Shown: positions 11,578 to 21,154, numbered from the stretch's first letter. The stretch: 29,946 nt of DNA from Phallusia fumigata (GCA_008931825.1 QXVZ01031991.1:1-29946), one strand, 5' to 3'. Notes: generated by a model not told the origin, from the letters alone. Made by a program: numbers and translations.

Positions 11578-12072
11578 ATGGCTGATTTAAAATACACATT
11601 GCGCAAAGCGGAGAAACGTGACTGTTCTGAAATACTGGAAATGATAATGCAGCTAGCCGAAACTGAAAACATGTCGGACCAGAATAACATGACGGTAAAA
11701 ATCCTTGAAAGAGATGGATTCGAAAAAGACCCGCCTTACTACTACGCATTTGTTGCCCAAAAAGACGATGGCAACCTAATAGGCTACGCTTTGTATGTGT
11801 ATCAGTATTCCACATGGAACGGTCGGATCATGTACCTAGAAGACGTATGCGTTCGCGAGGGATACAGAAACAAGAAAGTTGGCTTGGCCCTGTTAAAAGC
11901 GGTCAACAAGGTTGCCTTGGAAACCGGTTGTAGCCAGATGCGATTCGCTTGCATGAAGTCAAATCCTGCAATGAGATTTTACAAGAGACTTGGTGCTCTT
12001 GAGTTGACTGAACTGGAAGAGCGGCATATGCTAAGATTTGATATGGACGTCATGAAAGGGGAATTTTCATGA
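11578..12072 (+). CDS. SSAT-like GNAT acetyltransferase, paralogue 2
   Basis: A 164-aa intronless paralogue of the gene at 7852, alignable end to end without gaps. The frame is open upstream to 11530, but ATG 11578 is chosen because MADLKYTLRKAEK matches the paralogue's start and the extra residues look like UTR. It keeps the DGFEKDPPYY block (46-55), the STWNGR and YLEDV strands typical of SAT2-type proteins, and the general-acid Tyr135 (RFYKR). The acetyl-CoA pyrophosphate loop, normally R-G-x-G-x-G, reads R97-N-K-K-V-G102, so two of three glycines are lost. Either CoA binding is altered or the protein has a non-enzymatic role. The absence of stops and the codon structure argue that it is still under selection. 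It sits 520 bp upstream of the TPR gene on the same strand, too far for a typical operon. Confidence 0.92.
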   Translation: MADLKYTLRKAEKRDCSEILEMIMQLAETENMSDQNNMTVKILERDGFEKDPPYYYAFVAQKDDGNLIGYALYVYQYSTWNGRIMYLEDVCVREGYRNKKVGLALLKAVNKVALETGCSQMRFACMKSNPAMRFYKRLGALELTELEERHMLRFDMDVMKGEFS

Positions 12073-12591
12073 ACTAAAGGGTGCTACTTTGATTTACATT
12101 TTGACCATAAAATTTGCAAAACCATTTGCTACAATACTAAAATCATTTACAATTAGCAAAATTTTAATGGTAAGAGATTGTGGGTCAGGGATAGAATTAA
12201 ACACTTGTTGTTCTGAGTAGTTTTGTGATGATAAAGCAAAGCAAAGTAGTAAATTAATCTTTAACTGTAAATTTATTAGCCTTGGAAGTAGAAACACAGT
12301 GTGCTGGTGTGAAAAAATCGAAATGATACATATTGTCTATTCAAAAAATGTGTAATTGCTTTGTGATATCAGAAGAAATTTCTCAATTATATCATCATGT
12401 CTTACTTTAGCTCGTTAACTGTCTTTGTATGAATACTTCCTGGATCTGTAGATTTTCAACTTCTGAAAACTGCAACTGTGACAGTCTGTATACACACATT
12501 AATCATATATGCCTGTGCAATTTACAGTTTTAATTACAACTTTTTCTAGAATCAACTGCATTTGTTATCAAGTTAACTATTGTAAATAAAA
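12073..12591. other. 3' UTR / intergenic plus acceptor-like site
   Basis: No coding frame. A pyrimidine-rich tttttctag (12541-12549) resembles a splice acceptor 42 bp before the TPR start codon with no donor-bearing coding exon upstream. It could be the end of a 5'-UTR intron or a spliced-leader trans-splice site. Confidence 0.4.
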
Positions 12592-13317
12592 ATGACTGAC
12601 ACTGTAAGCACAGTTGCTTTAATAAAAGCTAAAGGCAATTCCTTAATGAAAGAAGGAAAGTATGTTGAAGCTATCATACAATATTCGGAGGGTATTTCAA
12701 TGGAACCTGCCAATCCAGTCCTATACAGCAACCGATCTTTGGCATTTCTTAAAGTGGACCAGCATTTCTTTGCAGTAAAAGATGCGGAAACAACAATACG
12801 CCTAATTCCTGATTGGCCCAAGGGACACTACAGAAAAGGACAAGCTGAAATGGCCGCGGAGATGTATCATTTGGCGATAACTAGCTTTGATGCTGGTTTA
12901 AAGGCCTGTCCAACTGATGAAATACTGAAAACAGCTTTGTTTGCTGCAAAAACGAAGCAAGAGCAGTACTTAAACTGGAAACGGTGGACTTTAAAAAAGT
13001 ATGCAATCATTGCTGGCATTATTGGTTCGCTGCTTGTTATTGGTGACATGCTTTGGGAACCGGAGTTCACATTTGTTGCACATCCATGGCTTCGTGGTGT
13101 AATAGTAAGCTGTTCAGCTGCTTTTGGGTATGTTCTGGCCTCTCTGGTACTTTCGATTCATCGAAACACAAAAGCGTCACTTTTACAACCACCACCTGAA
13201 TTAATGCAAGGAACTAACCCTGACTATAATCCCTTGGAAATGAAAGGCAATACCACAGATAGTGAAAGTACATCAGTGTATGGAGATGCCTCAAGTTCTA
13301 GAACCAAAAGTGAATAG
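12592..13317 (+). CDS. Membrane-anchored TPR protein, Hop-type clamp
   Basis: A 241-aa single-exon gene. Residues about 5-120 form three TPR units closely resembling the TPR1 domain of Hop/STI1 (IKAKGN, LYSNRS, KGHYRKG signatures). All five carboxylate-clamp positions that grip the C-terminal EEVD of Hsp70/Hsp90 are present with family spacing: K12, N16, N47, K77, R81. After a basic/aromatic stretch come two hydrophobic segments, about 137-154 and 169-189, forming a likely membrane hairpin. A roughly 50-residue polar Ser/Thr-rich tail follows. Inference: a membrane-bound docking site that recruits a cytosolic Hsp70 or Hsp90, as in organelle import receptors. The membrane involved cannot be told. 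I do not recognise a named orthologue with this TPR plus two-TM layout. A possible poly(A) signal, ATTAAA, is at 13410-13415. Confidence 0.88.
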   Translation: MTDTVSTVALIKAKGNSLMKEGKYVEAIIQYSEGISMEPANPVLYSNRSLAFLKVDQHFFAVKDAETTIRLIPDWPKGHYRKGQAEMAAEMYHLAITSFDAGLKACPTDEILKTALFAAKTKQEQYLNWKRWTLKKYAIIAGIIGSLLVIGDMLWEPEFTFVAHPWLRGVIVSCSAAFGYVLASLVLSIHRNTKASLLQPPPELMQGTNPDYNPLEMKGNTTDSESTSVYGDASSSRTKSE

Positions 13318-14329
13318 CTTTTATAGATGTTTTGGTTTAAATGCAGTACACCTGTTTGTGCATTTATGTTATATTTTTTGTTGGTTGTGTTGGTTTTATT
13401 GTTTGCCAAATTAAATATAATTTTGTTTAATTGTTATCTGATTTTTTGGTAAAAAAATCACACATAACATATTTACTTTCAAAATTAGTTTTTTCTTGAA
13501 CAGATATTAACCATGAAATAACAAAACTTTCCAGACACTATCAAAGCATTCCAGAAACAATCACAGGGTGTTTGTTGGTTTATTATTCCACGCGTTGCTT
13601 CTGAATAAATTAGGGTGTGATTTACTGTTGGGCACTCGCCGACGTGCGCTCATTAGCGGCAGCACGCGGCTGAAATGCTACATTCTATAATCCGCCAGAT
13701 GGGGCACAAGCGCACGACTATCAAAGCAAGGGCTACGGCTGTGAGAAACCGACCGGTTTGGCACAGGGAATGGAAAGGTGCAACAAATAGGATTTCGAGG
13801 TTGGTATTGGGAGTTTCACAAGAACGCGTCTGGCAATTCTAACTAGGACGGATGTAAGATTATAGGTTTGGTTGTGTACAGAATTTCAGCCGGTTCAAGT
13901 GATTATGTCGGTGCTGCTGGAGCGAAAAGACAAAACAACAAAGCAAAAGAGGGAAACAACAACGTTTGTGTGGGGAGGGGGCTTATATGCGGGGGGAATA
14001 TACACAGGAATACACAAGACTGGCATTACGGAGCGATGGTTTGCGGCCAAATGAAGCAAGAAAGGAAATTTGAAGTGTTGAAACGCAAAAAGGTGCGACT
14101 GAAAGTGAAAATTGCCGAAACTCCTAAAAACCGCTCTTCTTCTCAGCCTCAATATCTGCAAGCAAAAACAATCACCATTACTTTCTCCGTATGTCAGCAG
14201 TTGAAACTTTTGTCGTCGAATACATTAAAAACGACACCGAAATCGTGTGATATTTAAAGGCGAGTTTGTTTCTTTGGTTTCCTATTTTATCTTTTATTTC
14301 TAGCTTCTTGTGAACGGACCAAGGCCAAT
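13318..14329. other. 3' UTR / intergenic, no gene supported
   Basis: The beginning is the TPR gene's 3' UTR. A frame of 129 codons (13868-14257, TTG start) is Lys/Asn/Gln-rich, with an overlapping open frame on the opposite strand and no motif; it is considered chance. Confidence 0.45.
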
Positions 14330-15138
14330 GAAACCAGTTTTACATTCATGTACGCTGGTTTTCGCGACGAAATTACGAGCTAAGGATGAAAAAATTAGCC
14401 CGGTATATGGGGTGACGTTATTGCAGACGACCGAAGTGGGATCAATAATGCACAAGACTGAACGCAATGCAAGAAAAATTGAATTTTTAAGCCGTGCTAA
14501 AAACTAAGGCCCCCAGCGGTGCGGTTGAAGTGCACGCGTACCTGTCATGTGGCAAACAGCGTTCACGTTTCAAGTGGGAAATACCTGGTATACGTTACAG
14601 TTTGTTTTTAAGAGAAAATTGCAATTATTAGTTGTAACATTGTTTATTAGTTTTGTGCATCGGATTATTATCGGTCGTTTGTGGTTGGTGTTGTGATAAA
14701 TTATTGTAAAAACAGCCCGGAAACGCTCTTTGCCCCCAAAAAATATGCACGAGGCTATTTCAGTTGGTTCACATAGCGTAGAAAACCGTCGCTGGTTCTA
14801 CCTTCTTTCGTGGGAAGGGTGGTCTTTTCTTCGGTCGACACGTGCTTGAGATTATCCTTGGGGAAATGCGACACTTCGTTTAAAGTTTTTTCCAGACAGT
14901 AAGCTGCAGAAAACAGCGATAAAAAAGTTTTAAACCCATCAGCCAAAATTATACAACAACAGTTTTCAGTAACGGCGGTATCGGTGGTGCATTTTTCTGT
15001 TGTTTACTTTATGGATGGGGTATTTCCAGCCATATGGACAACAGTATTGCAAAGTAGGACTCCAGTACAGTATTGAAACGGTATTAAATGATTGTTATTG
15101 AAAACAAACCGAGCTTGAGCCCAAAATCTCTAACACTA
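14330..15138. repeat. Direct repeat B, first copy (809 bp)
   Basis: Matches 15140-15939 (offset 810 at the start) with several substitutions and small indels. The only base separating them is the N at 15139. It contains one allele of the last thymosin exon. The level of difference and the coding-frame-preserving indel favour two haplotypes placed in series by the assembler. Confidence 0.9.
14755..14903 (-). CDS. beta-thymosin gene, last exon, allele 1
   Basis: Terminal exon: acceptor ttttctgcag immediately 5' of 14903 and stop TAG at 14755-14757. It encodes 48 residues carrying a divergent beta-thymosin repeat (NEVSHFPKDNLK then STEEKTTLPTKE) and a short tail. Relative to the copy at 15563-15705 it has a 6-bp insertion, so the tail reads GRTSDG instead of GSNG. 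Most likely the same exon from the other haplotype rather than an extra exon. Confidence 0.75.
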
Positions 15139-15139
15139 N

Positions 15140-15939
15140 GAAACCAGTTTTACATTCATGTACACTGGTTTTCGCAAAGAAATTACGAGCTAAGGGTGAA
15201 AAAATTAGCCCGGTATATGGGGTGACGTTATTGCAGACTACCGAAGTGGGATCAATAATGCACAAGACTGCACGCAATGCGAGAAAAATTGAATTTTTAA
15301 GCCGTGCTAAAAACTAAGGCCCCCACCGGTGCGGTTAAAGTGCACGTACCTGTCATTTGGCAAACAGCGTTCACGTTTTAAGTGGGAAATACCTGGTGTA
15401 CGTTACATTTTGTTTTTAAGAGAAAATTGCAATTATTAGTTGTAACATTGTTTGTCAGTTTTGTGCATCGGATTCTTATCGGTCGTTTGTGGTTGGTGTT
15501 GTGATAAATTCTTGTAAAAACAGCCCGGAAACGCTCTTTGCCCCCAAAAAATATGCACGAGGCTATTTCAGTTGGTTCACATAGCGTAGAAAACCGTTGC
15601 TACCTTCTTTCGTGGGAAGGGTGGTCTTTTCTTCGGTCGACACGTGCTTGAGATTATCCTTGGGGAAATGCGACACTTCGTTTAAAGTTTTTTCCAGACA
15701 GTAAGCTGCAGAAAACAGCGATAAAAAAGTTTAAAACCATTCAGCCAAAATTATACAACAACAGTTTTCAGTAACGGCGGTATCTGTGGTGCATTTTTCT
15801 GTTGTTTACTTTATGGATGGGTATTTCCAACCATATGGACAGGAATATTGCAAAGTAGGACTCCAGTTCAGTATTGAAACGGTATTAAATGATTGTTATT
15901 GAAAACCAACCGAGCTTGAGCCCAAAATCTCTAACACTA
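15140..15939. repeat. Direct repeat B, second copy (800 bp)
   Basis: Counterpart of 14330-15138. It continues without interruption into the rest of the thymosin gene, so it is the copy physically joined to that gene's upstream exon. It holds the last exon at 15563-15705. Confidence 0.9.
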
Positions 15940-16385
15940 TTATTTTTGCATTAAACATGTTTGAAAAACTATTATTGAGCCAAAAGATGTTGGTTTTGGT
16001 AAAAAAGGCAATCATTTAAACTAGCAGAGCTTGGTTGCGAAAACTGAATAAATCGACAATTGCAGTTATCATCAGTGCATAATGTATTCACTACATACAG
16101 GGTCTCGGACAGTTTCGATCTCTTTTATTAAACCTTGCGAATTCCTTTTTTTCGGACCACCACTGATGCCAACGCAATTGTTGAATCAAATGCATTTTCC
16201 AGCAAGCGGTGGTAAGTATGAAACATCTACTGTAAAATCACATTATCACAGGCTTGGTGGTTTGTATGGTTGCACGTACCTTGATTAGCGCCTTGATTCT
16301 TCTCCTGGACTTCAGTCTTTTTGAGACTGGACTTGTTGAAGCTTTCGACTTCAGCCAAGTCAGGTTTGCAATCTTCTGTGGCCAT
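15563..16385 (-). CDS. Divergent beta-thymosin (WH2-like) repeat protein
   Basis: Beta-thymosins are small disordered cytosolic proteins that bind monomeric actin. Exon 16385-16280 starts with ATG in good context (aaaATGG) and encodes 35 residues plus a split codon: KPDLAEVESFNK then SSLKKTEVQEKN is a nearly canonical thymosin repeat with the actin-binding LKKTE core. The donor is gtacgt at 16279. The next exon, 15705-15563 (phase-compatible, G|CT), encodes a second, weaker repeat (EVSHFPKDNLK, STEEKTTLPTKE) and a short tail to a TAG, giving 82 aa (84 aa with the allele at 14755-14903). The first repeat lacks the usual LPTKE end and the second has LKHVST in place of LKKTET, so the two halves differ in expected actin affinity. 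An alternative 5' end through exons at 16652-16564 and 17068-16983 is possible (see separate entry). Exon joins are inferred from consensus and phase. Confidence 0.78.
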
Positions 16386-16563
16386 TTTAAAGGAGATGTG
16401 AGCGAGAGCAAGATTCAACAGTGAATTAACAGCAAGTTATTACAACTACCTAAAATGCATGAAAATTACAACTTTACATTGGCAACATCTGATGCGGAGG
16501 TTACAAAACACACCAGATCTTGACAGGGCGTTGACATTTTTATTTCCACCCTGTCAACCATAC

Positions 16564-17068
16564 CTGCGTTGTCTGCAACACAATCTTTTTCTGAAGCAGG
16601 TAGTTGCTTTTCTAAGGTGTAAACAGAACAGGCTTTACCGCTGCATGTTTTACTACAACAAAAGTCACGTACATCGTGTAACAGAATCTTCAACATGCCA
16701 CGTTTTGGGACAAGAAATAAAGTCCTGTCTAACCATTTACTGCATGCTATAAATGTTTAGAGCTTTTTTGCAGACACGTCTTAACGCTTCAAGTGCCCAC
16801 TGGTTTGATACCAAAGCAAAAGCAATTAACAGCGGAAAAATAAAGCGTCTTTACGCCAAGTTGATACGGGTTTTTAGGCTCAATTACATCTGCAGCTATC
16901 CGCAATGACACACATACACGCACTTGTGTTGTAATCAGCGCAGTTCTAACGATACATTGACCTCTCATGGGCTGAGTCCTACCCGTTGCTCAGCATAAGA
17001 CCGACTGAGCGCTTTACTTCCGTATATGCACAATCTCTTCTCGACCAATCGCTAAACGACTCCGCCAT
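16564..17068 (-). CDS. possible 5' exons of the thymosin gene
   Basis: Two upstream minus-strand segments chain in phase onto the thymosin exon. Segment 17068-16983 starts MAESFSDWSRRD and ends at GG|GTAGGA. Segment 16652-16564 has acceptor ttgttgtag and donor G|GTATGG, and contains TLEKQLPASEKD, which resembles the tail half of a thymosin repeat. The next acceptor would be GGCCACAG, inside the 16385 exon at 16376. All phases agree (2, then 1). The ATG lies beside a promoter-like cluster. Against this, the first segment has no recognisable motif and the thymosin exon has its own well-placed ATG. Offered as an alternative transcript. Confidence 0.3.
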
Positions 17069-17099
17069 GACGTAATTTCCGGGCCTTTCCCCGCCCCGC
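17042..17099. promoter_or_regulatory. promoter-like cluster (CCAAT, CRE, ETS, GC box)
   Basis: Within 60 bp: CCAAT (17044-17048), a CRE-like TGACGTAA (17068-17075), an ETS-type CCGGAAAT on the minus strand, and CCCCGCCCCG (about 17089-17099) in otherwise AT-rich DNA. The minus-strand ATGGCGG at 17068 also looks like a YY1-type initiator. This combination is common in housekeeping or bidirectional promoters. Direction is unclear: it could serve the thymosin gene (-) or a small frame on the plus strand at 17192. Confidence 0.35.
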
Positions 17100-17191
17100 G
17101 ATCATGCGACGAGCTTCAATGGGTCTCGTGTGCGTTTAGCAGAATCATAAACGCTCACCGATTCTGTTCAAAGGCCCTTCTTGTATTATAA

Positions 17192-17374
17192 ATGAATAAC
17201 ACATTTGGCGATGGCTGTGTAATTGACTCGAAAACGCTAGATTTCAAAAAAGTGTTCCACCTATGTGCGGGCTATCGTGACATGTTGCGTACATTGTCTC
17301 ATTCTGTTGGATATATGGCTTATTTGAAAGATTCAATAATGCAATTTGACACCTTTATCCTTATCATCACGTAA
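17192..17374 (+). CDS. small hypothetical ORF (60 aa)
   Basis: ATG-initiated frame about 100 bp downstream of the promoter-like cluster, encoding a mixed-composition peptide (starts MNNTFGDGCVID, contains LDFKKVFHLCAGYRD). No motif recognised and no splice context required. It could be a short gene, a first exon or chance; I lean slightly towards chance. Confidence 0.2.
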   Translation: MNNTFGDGCVIDSKTLDFKKVFHLCAGYRDMLRTLSHSVGYMAYLKDSIMQFDTFILIIT

Positions 17375-18094
17375 CACTAGATATGTGCATGTGGACAAAA
17401 CCTGCGTGCTCATCACCACCTATCAACAACTTCCCTATCAATTCCATCCATACCAGCTAGTTTTAGCCTATCGTGTTTAGCTTACACAGCAAATATCAGC
17501 TAGACACAAACTGCCAACGTGAAATAGAAGGGCGCGGCTGCTCCTTTTCATAGATTTTTACCAACGATACATCACTGCCCTTGCTCCTGCACTGTCGTGA
17601 CTGTCATAGCCGAAACGTGCCGCCGTTGTTTACGTTTTAAGTCCCGTTTCCCTTCTGCAGCTATTGTTATCTGTAGCTTAACATATGAAAAAGGCTCTAC
17701 ATTGAAAAAACGCCCAGTGGTAATGCGTTATAAAACTGTTGGTACACAGATAGATTTAACCAATTTGACAAAGTAGCACTAAAAAGCCTCTCAAAAATTT
17801 GCATTAAACTTTGTTAAATGCTTTTCCACCGCTCCTAATTTGCCTTTGTTTATGCGTACAGAAACGTAAGTTCTTAGTACAAGGGATTTCCCGGTACCTG
17901 ATTCATGCAAGAGATATTTTGTACTGTGCAGCGTATAAATGCACTGTATTAAAATTTCGCACCCCAGTTTCCAATGCAAATCTTCCTGACACGTCGAAAG
18001 GCGCTGCCAAAAGCTGAGAGTTGCGGAAATGCGTTGTTGCATGCAAATCTGAGTTCTCTTATCGCTTAAATTGGCCAGTCGTGACTTCGCTTAA
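17375..18094. other. intergenic, no gene seen
   Basis: Overlapping open frames on both strands around 17791-18042 have no motif and no splice support. Confidence 0.45.
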
Positions 18095-18931
18095 TGCCAT
18101 GAGGTTCTGTGTAGGATGTGACAAATGCGCAAAAATTGGGACAGGCAATTCCATGTGAAACATGGCCACCTTTTTGGACAAAATTCCGACATTGATTGAC
18201 TTCAAAAAATGATAACCTAAGTGTTTACAAAAGATTTCGTCGTGCACGTTGTACCATTTGTTTCACAATTTCGCCTTGAACTATTATTTAGCACACACCG
18301 CTTGCCATTTTACAACCGGTTGCGAAATAAATAGTGAATTTTGTACAAAAGATAAAATTGACCGGTTTGTTGCCGCTAGTTCGGTTTGGCGACTTTTGCC
18401 AAAAAGCCAAGGCACGCTTCGGTTAAATGCTCATCGATTTCCGGAATCAAATGAGCTTCCAAGCTTTCCGTAAACACGTGACTGAGAAGCTGGGCCAATA
18501 AGTAGGAGGCACATAATTGATCTGCGATACAACATTGCCATGTAGGCCTTGTTTAACCCGGAGTAGTAACAATATTTAACCTGATAAACGATAGCCTAAA
18601 ACGTTTCATGCTTTTTTCCGTATATCTCACTTTGTTTTGTAGCTGCTTCCATATATAGCATGTCACACATTAGTTTTTGCTACAAAACGGTTTGCATTCG
18701 CAGATATTTTTTATCTTTGCGTTTCTATTTTAACATTGGACTAACACACTCATATATATGCGGCAATATTTCATCCATCAAGTCGTTTCCCCAACGGAAA
18801 GGAAAAAAACTCGGATGCAATTAAGCAACCCTTGTCCTTTTAAGGAGTAATTGATAGACAATACTTAAAACTGAACTCATATTCGTCAATGAATCACGTT
18901 AATTTGACCCCAACCAGCTCTGGAAAGACAA

Positions 18932-18984
18932 ATCAGGGAAGCGTCGGTTCTGCTGTTTCACAAAACTTACAGCGCTTCCCTGAT
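18932..18984. repeat. inverted repeat, 12-bp arms, 29-nt loop
   Basis: ATCAGGGAAGCG (18932-18943) is the exact reverse complement of CGCTTCCCTGAT (18973-18984). Wider flanks also show ccccaac on the left and gttgggg on the right about 120 bp apart. In the second copy (20462-20514) one substitution leaves 10 continuous paired bases. It could be a structured RNA, a paired regulatory site or the remnant of a small foldback element. Confidence 0.8.
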
Positions 18985-18993
18985 AACGTATAG

Positions 18994-19020
18994 TGACGTC
19001 ATTGCCGGTTCGTGACGTGA
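18994..19020 (+). promoter_or_regulatory. paired CRE-like sites
   Basis: A perfect palindromic CRE TGACGTCA (18994-19001) followed 12 bp later by TGACGTGA (19013-19020). In the other copy the first site is intact (20523-20530) and the second reads TGATGTGA. A further TGACGTCA is at 21161-21168. Binding by CREB/ATF factors is inferred from the motif only, and no gene start next to it is established. Confidence 0.35.
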
Positions 19021-19624
19021 CTTGATGTTGGGGAAAGGTAATTACACCAGGGCTGCAGTCTATCATTTATTTTGCGTGGTTTTATATCAGTAAAGAGGAG
19101 TTACAAATATTTGACAAGTTAACTAAGGTAACACAAATGGTCAGATATCAAAGTTATTAATTGAAACTACTGCGATTATAGTTTTTAAGTGGAAAATCAG
19201 GATTCAATGCGATTTTGGCTTTTACCATGTCACAAGGGAAGCCTCGATGCAATTTGGCAACACGTTGTTGAACTGGTCAAATTATGAAAAGGTTCGTGGC
19301 TTATGTCTTGCCTGCTTCCTGTCTAGTTTGTGCCGAACAACATTCGTTCTCAATGCTGCTAAACCCTGCGATGAGTCACCTGTTGTTTTTGTTCACAACG
19401 CGTTTGCACTGACACACTATTTTTGCAGCTTGGTTACATGAAATTAAATGCGCCAACCTAAACTGTAACATTTTTGCTAGTGATTGAAAAAATCATGGAT
19501 GGAGCACGATTTACCATGCTGCAACTATAAGAGCAAACATTTTTAAGCGGACGAACACAACTAAATTGCTTCGGTGGGCACGAATTCGGCCAAACATTTG
19601 GACCGAGTTCCTCGACATGTGGCN

Positions 19625-21154
19625 TGCCATGAGGTTCTGTGTAGAATGTGACAAATGCGCGAAAATTGGGACAGGCAATTCCATGTGAAACATGGCCACC
19701 TTTTTGGACAAAATTCCGACTTTGATTGACTTCAAAAAATGATAACCTAAGTGTTTACAAAAGATTTCGTCGTGCACGTTTTACGATTTGTTTCACAATT
19801 TCGCCTTGAACTATTATTTAGCACACACCGCTTGCCATTTTACAACCGGTTGCAAAATAAATAGCGAATTTCGTACAAAAGATAAAATTGACCGGTTTGT
19901 TGCCGCTAGTTTGGTTTGGCGACTTTTGCCAAAAGCCAACGCACGCTTCGGTTAAATGCTCATCGATTTCCGGAATCAAATCAGCTTCCAAGCTTTCCGT
20001 AAACACGTGACTGAGAAGCTGGGCCAATAAGTAGGAGGCACATAATTGATCTGCGATACAACATTGCCATGTAGGCCTTGTTTAACCCGGAGTAGTAACA
20101 ATATTTAACCTGATAAACGATAGCCTGAAACGTTTTCATGCTTTTTTCCGTATATCTCACTTTGTTTTGTAGCTGCTTCCATATATAGCATGTCACACAT
20201 TAGTTTTTGCTACAAAACGGTTTGCATTCGCAGATATTTTTTATCTTTGCGTTTCTATTTTAACATTGGAATAACACACTCATATATATGCGGCAATATT
20301 TCATCCATCAGGTCGTTTCCCCAACGGAAAGGAAAAAAGCTCGGATGCAATTAAGCAACCCTTGTCCTTTTAAGGAGTAATTGATAAACAACACTTAAAA
20401 CTGAACTCATATTCGTCAATGAATCACGTTAATTTGACCCCAACCAGCTCTGGAAAGACAAAGCAGGGAAGCGTCAGTTCTGCTGTTTCACAAAACTTAC
20501 AGCGCTTCCCTGATAACGTATAGTGACGTCATTGCCGGTTCGTGATGTGACTTGATGTTGGGGAAAGGTAATTACACCAGGGCTGAAGTCTATCATTTAT
20601 TTTGCGTGGTTTTATATCAGTAAAGAGGAGTTACAAATATTTGACAAGTTAATTAAGGTAACACAAATGGTCAGATATCAAAGTTATTAATTGAAACTAC
20701 TGCGATTCTAGTTTTTAAGTGGAAAATCAGGATTCACTGCGATTTTGAGTTTTACCATGTCACAAGGAAAGCCTCGATGCAATTTGGCAACACGTTGTTG
20801 AACTGGTCAAATTATAAAAAGGTTCGTGGGTTATGTCTTGCCTGCTTCCTGTCTAGTTTGTGCCGAACAACATTCGTTCTCAATGCTGCTAAACCCTGCA
20901 AAGAGTCACCTGTTGTTTTTGTTCACAACGCGTTTGCACTGACACACTATTTTTGTAGCTTGGTTGCATCGAAATTAAATGCGCCAACCTAAAATGTAAC
21001 AATTTTGCTAGTGATTGAAAAAATCATGGATGGCGCACGATTTACCATGCTGCAACTATAAGAGCAAACATTTTTAAGCGGACAAACACAACTAAATTGC
21101 TTTGGTGGGCACGAATTCGGCAAAACATTTGGACCGAGTTCCTCGACATGTGGC
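19625..21154. repeat. Direct repeat C, second copy (1530 bp)
   Basis: Counterpart of 18095-19623, continuing into unique sequence after 21154. The same non-coding interpretation applies. The N at 21188, a little further on, has no repeated sequence around it and is an ambiguous base or an ordinary gap. Confidence 0.92.

Larger units (their letters stand above)
18095..19623. repeat. Direct repeat C, first copy (1529 bp)
   Basis: Matches 19625-21154 (offset 1530) with scattered substitutions and single-base indels; the single base between them is the N at 19624. Open frames in it change between copies mainly by nonsynonymous substitutions, and one is frameshifted, so no gene is called. It contains a 12-bp-arm inverted repeat (18932-18984) and CRE sites at 18994 and 19013. 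Confidence 0.92.

Noticed and set aside
13868-14257. 129-codon plus-strand frame
   Set aside because: Non-ATG start, low-complexity Lys/Asn/Gln composition, overlapping open frames on both strands.
18059-18247. Minus-strand 62-codon frame shared by both copies of repeat C
   Set aside because: No ATG start at the listed end, no supporting acceptor, and two of three differences between copies are nonsynonymous.
19818-20027. Minus-strand frame with VFTESLEADLIPEID as an exon
   Set aside because: Looks protein-like and has an acceptor-like cccag, but the other copy is frameshifted by one base and carries His for Asp; no partner exons found.
19247-20992. Plus-strand frames starting MQFGNTLLNW in both copies of repeat C
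   Set aside because: Copy differences are mostly amino-acid changing (Glu/Lys, Asp/Lys) and no splice or motif support exists.
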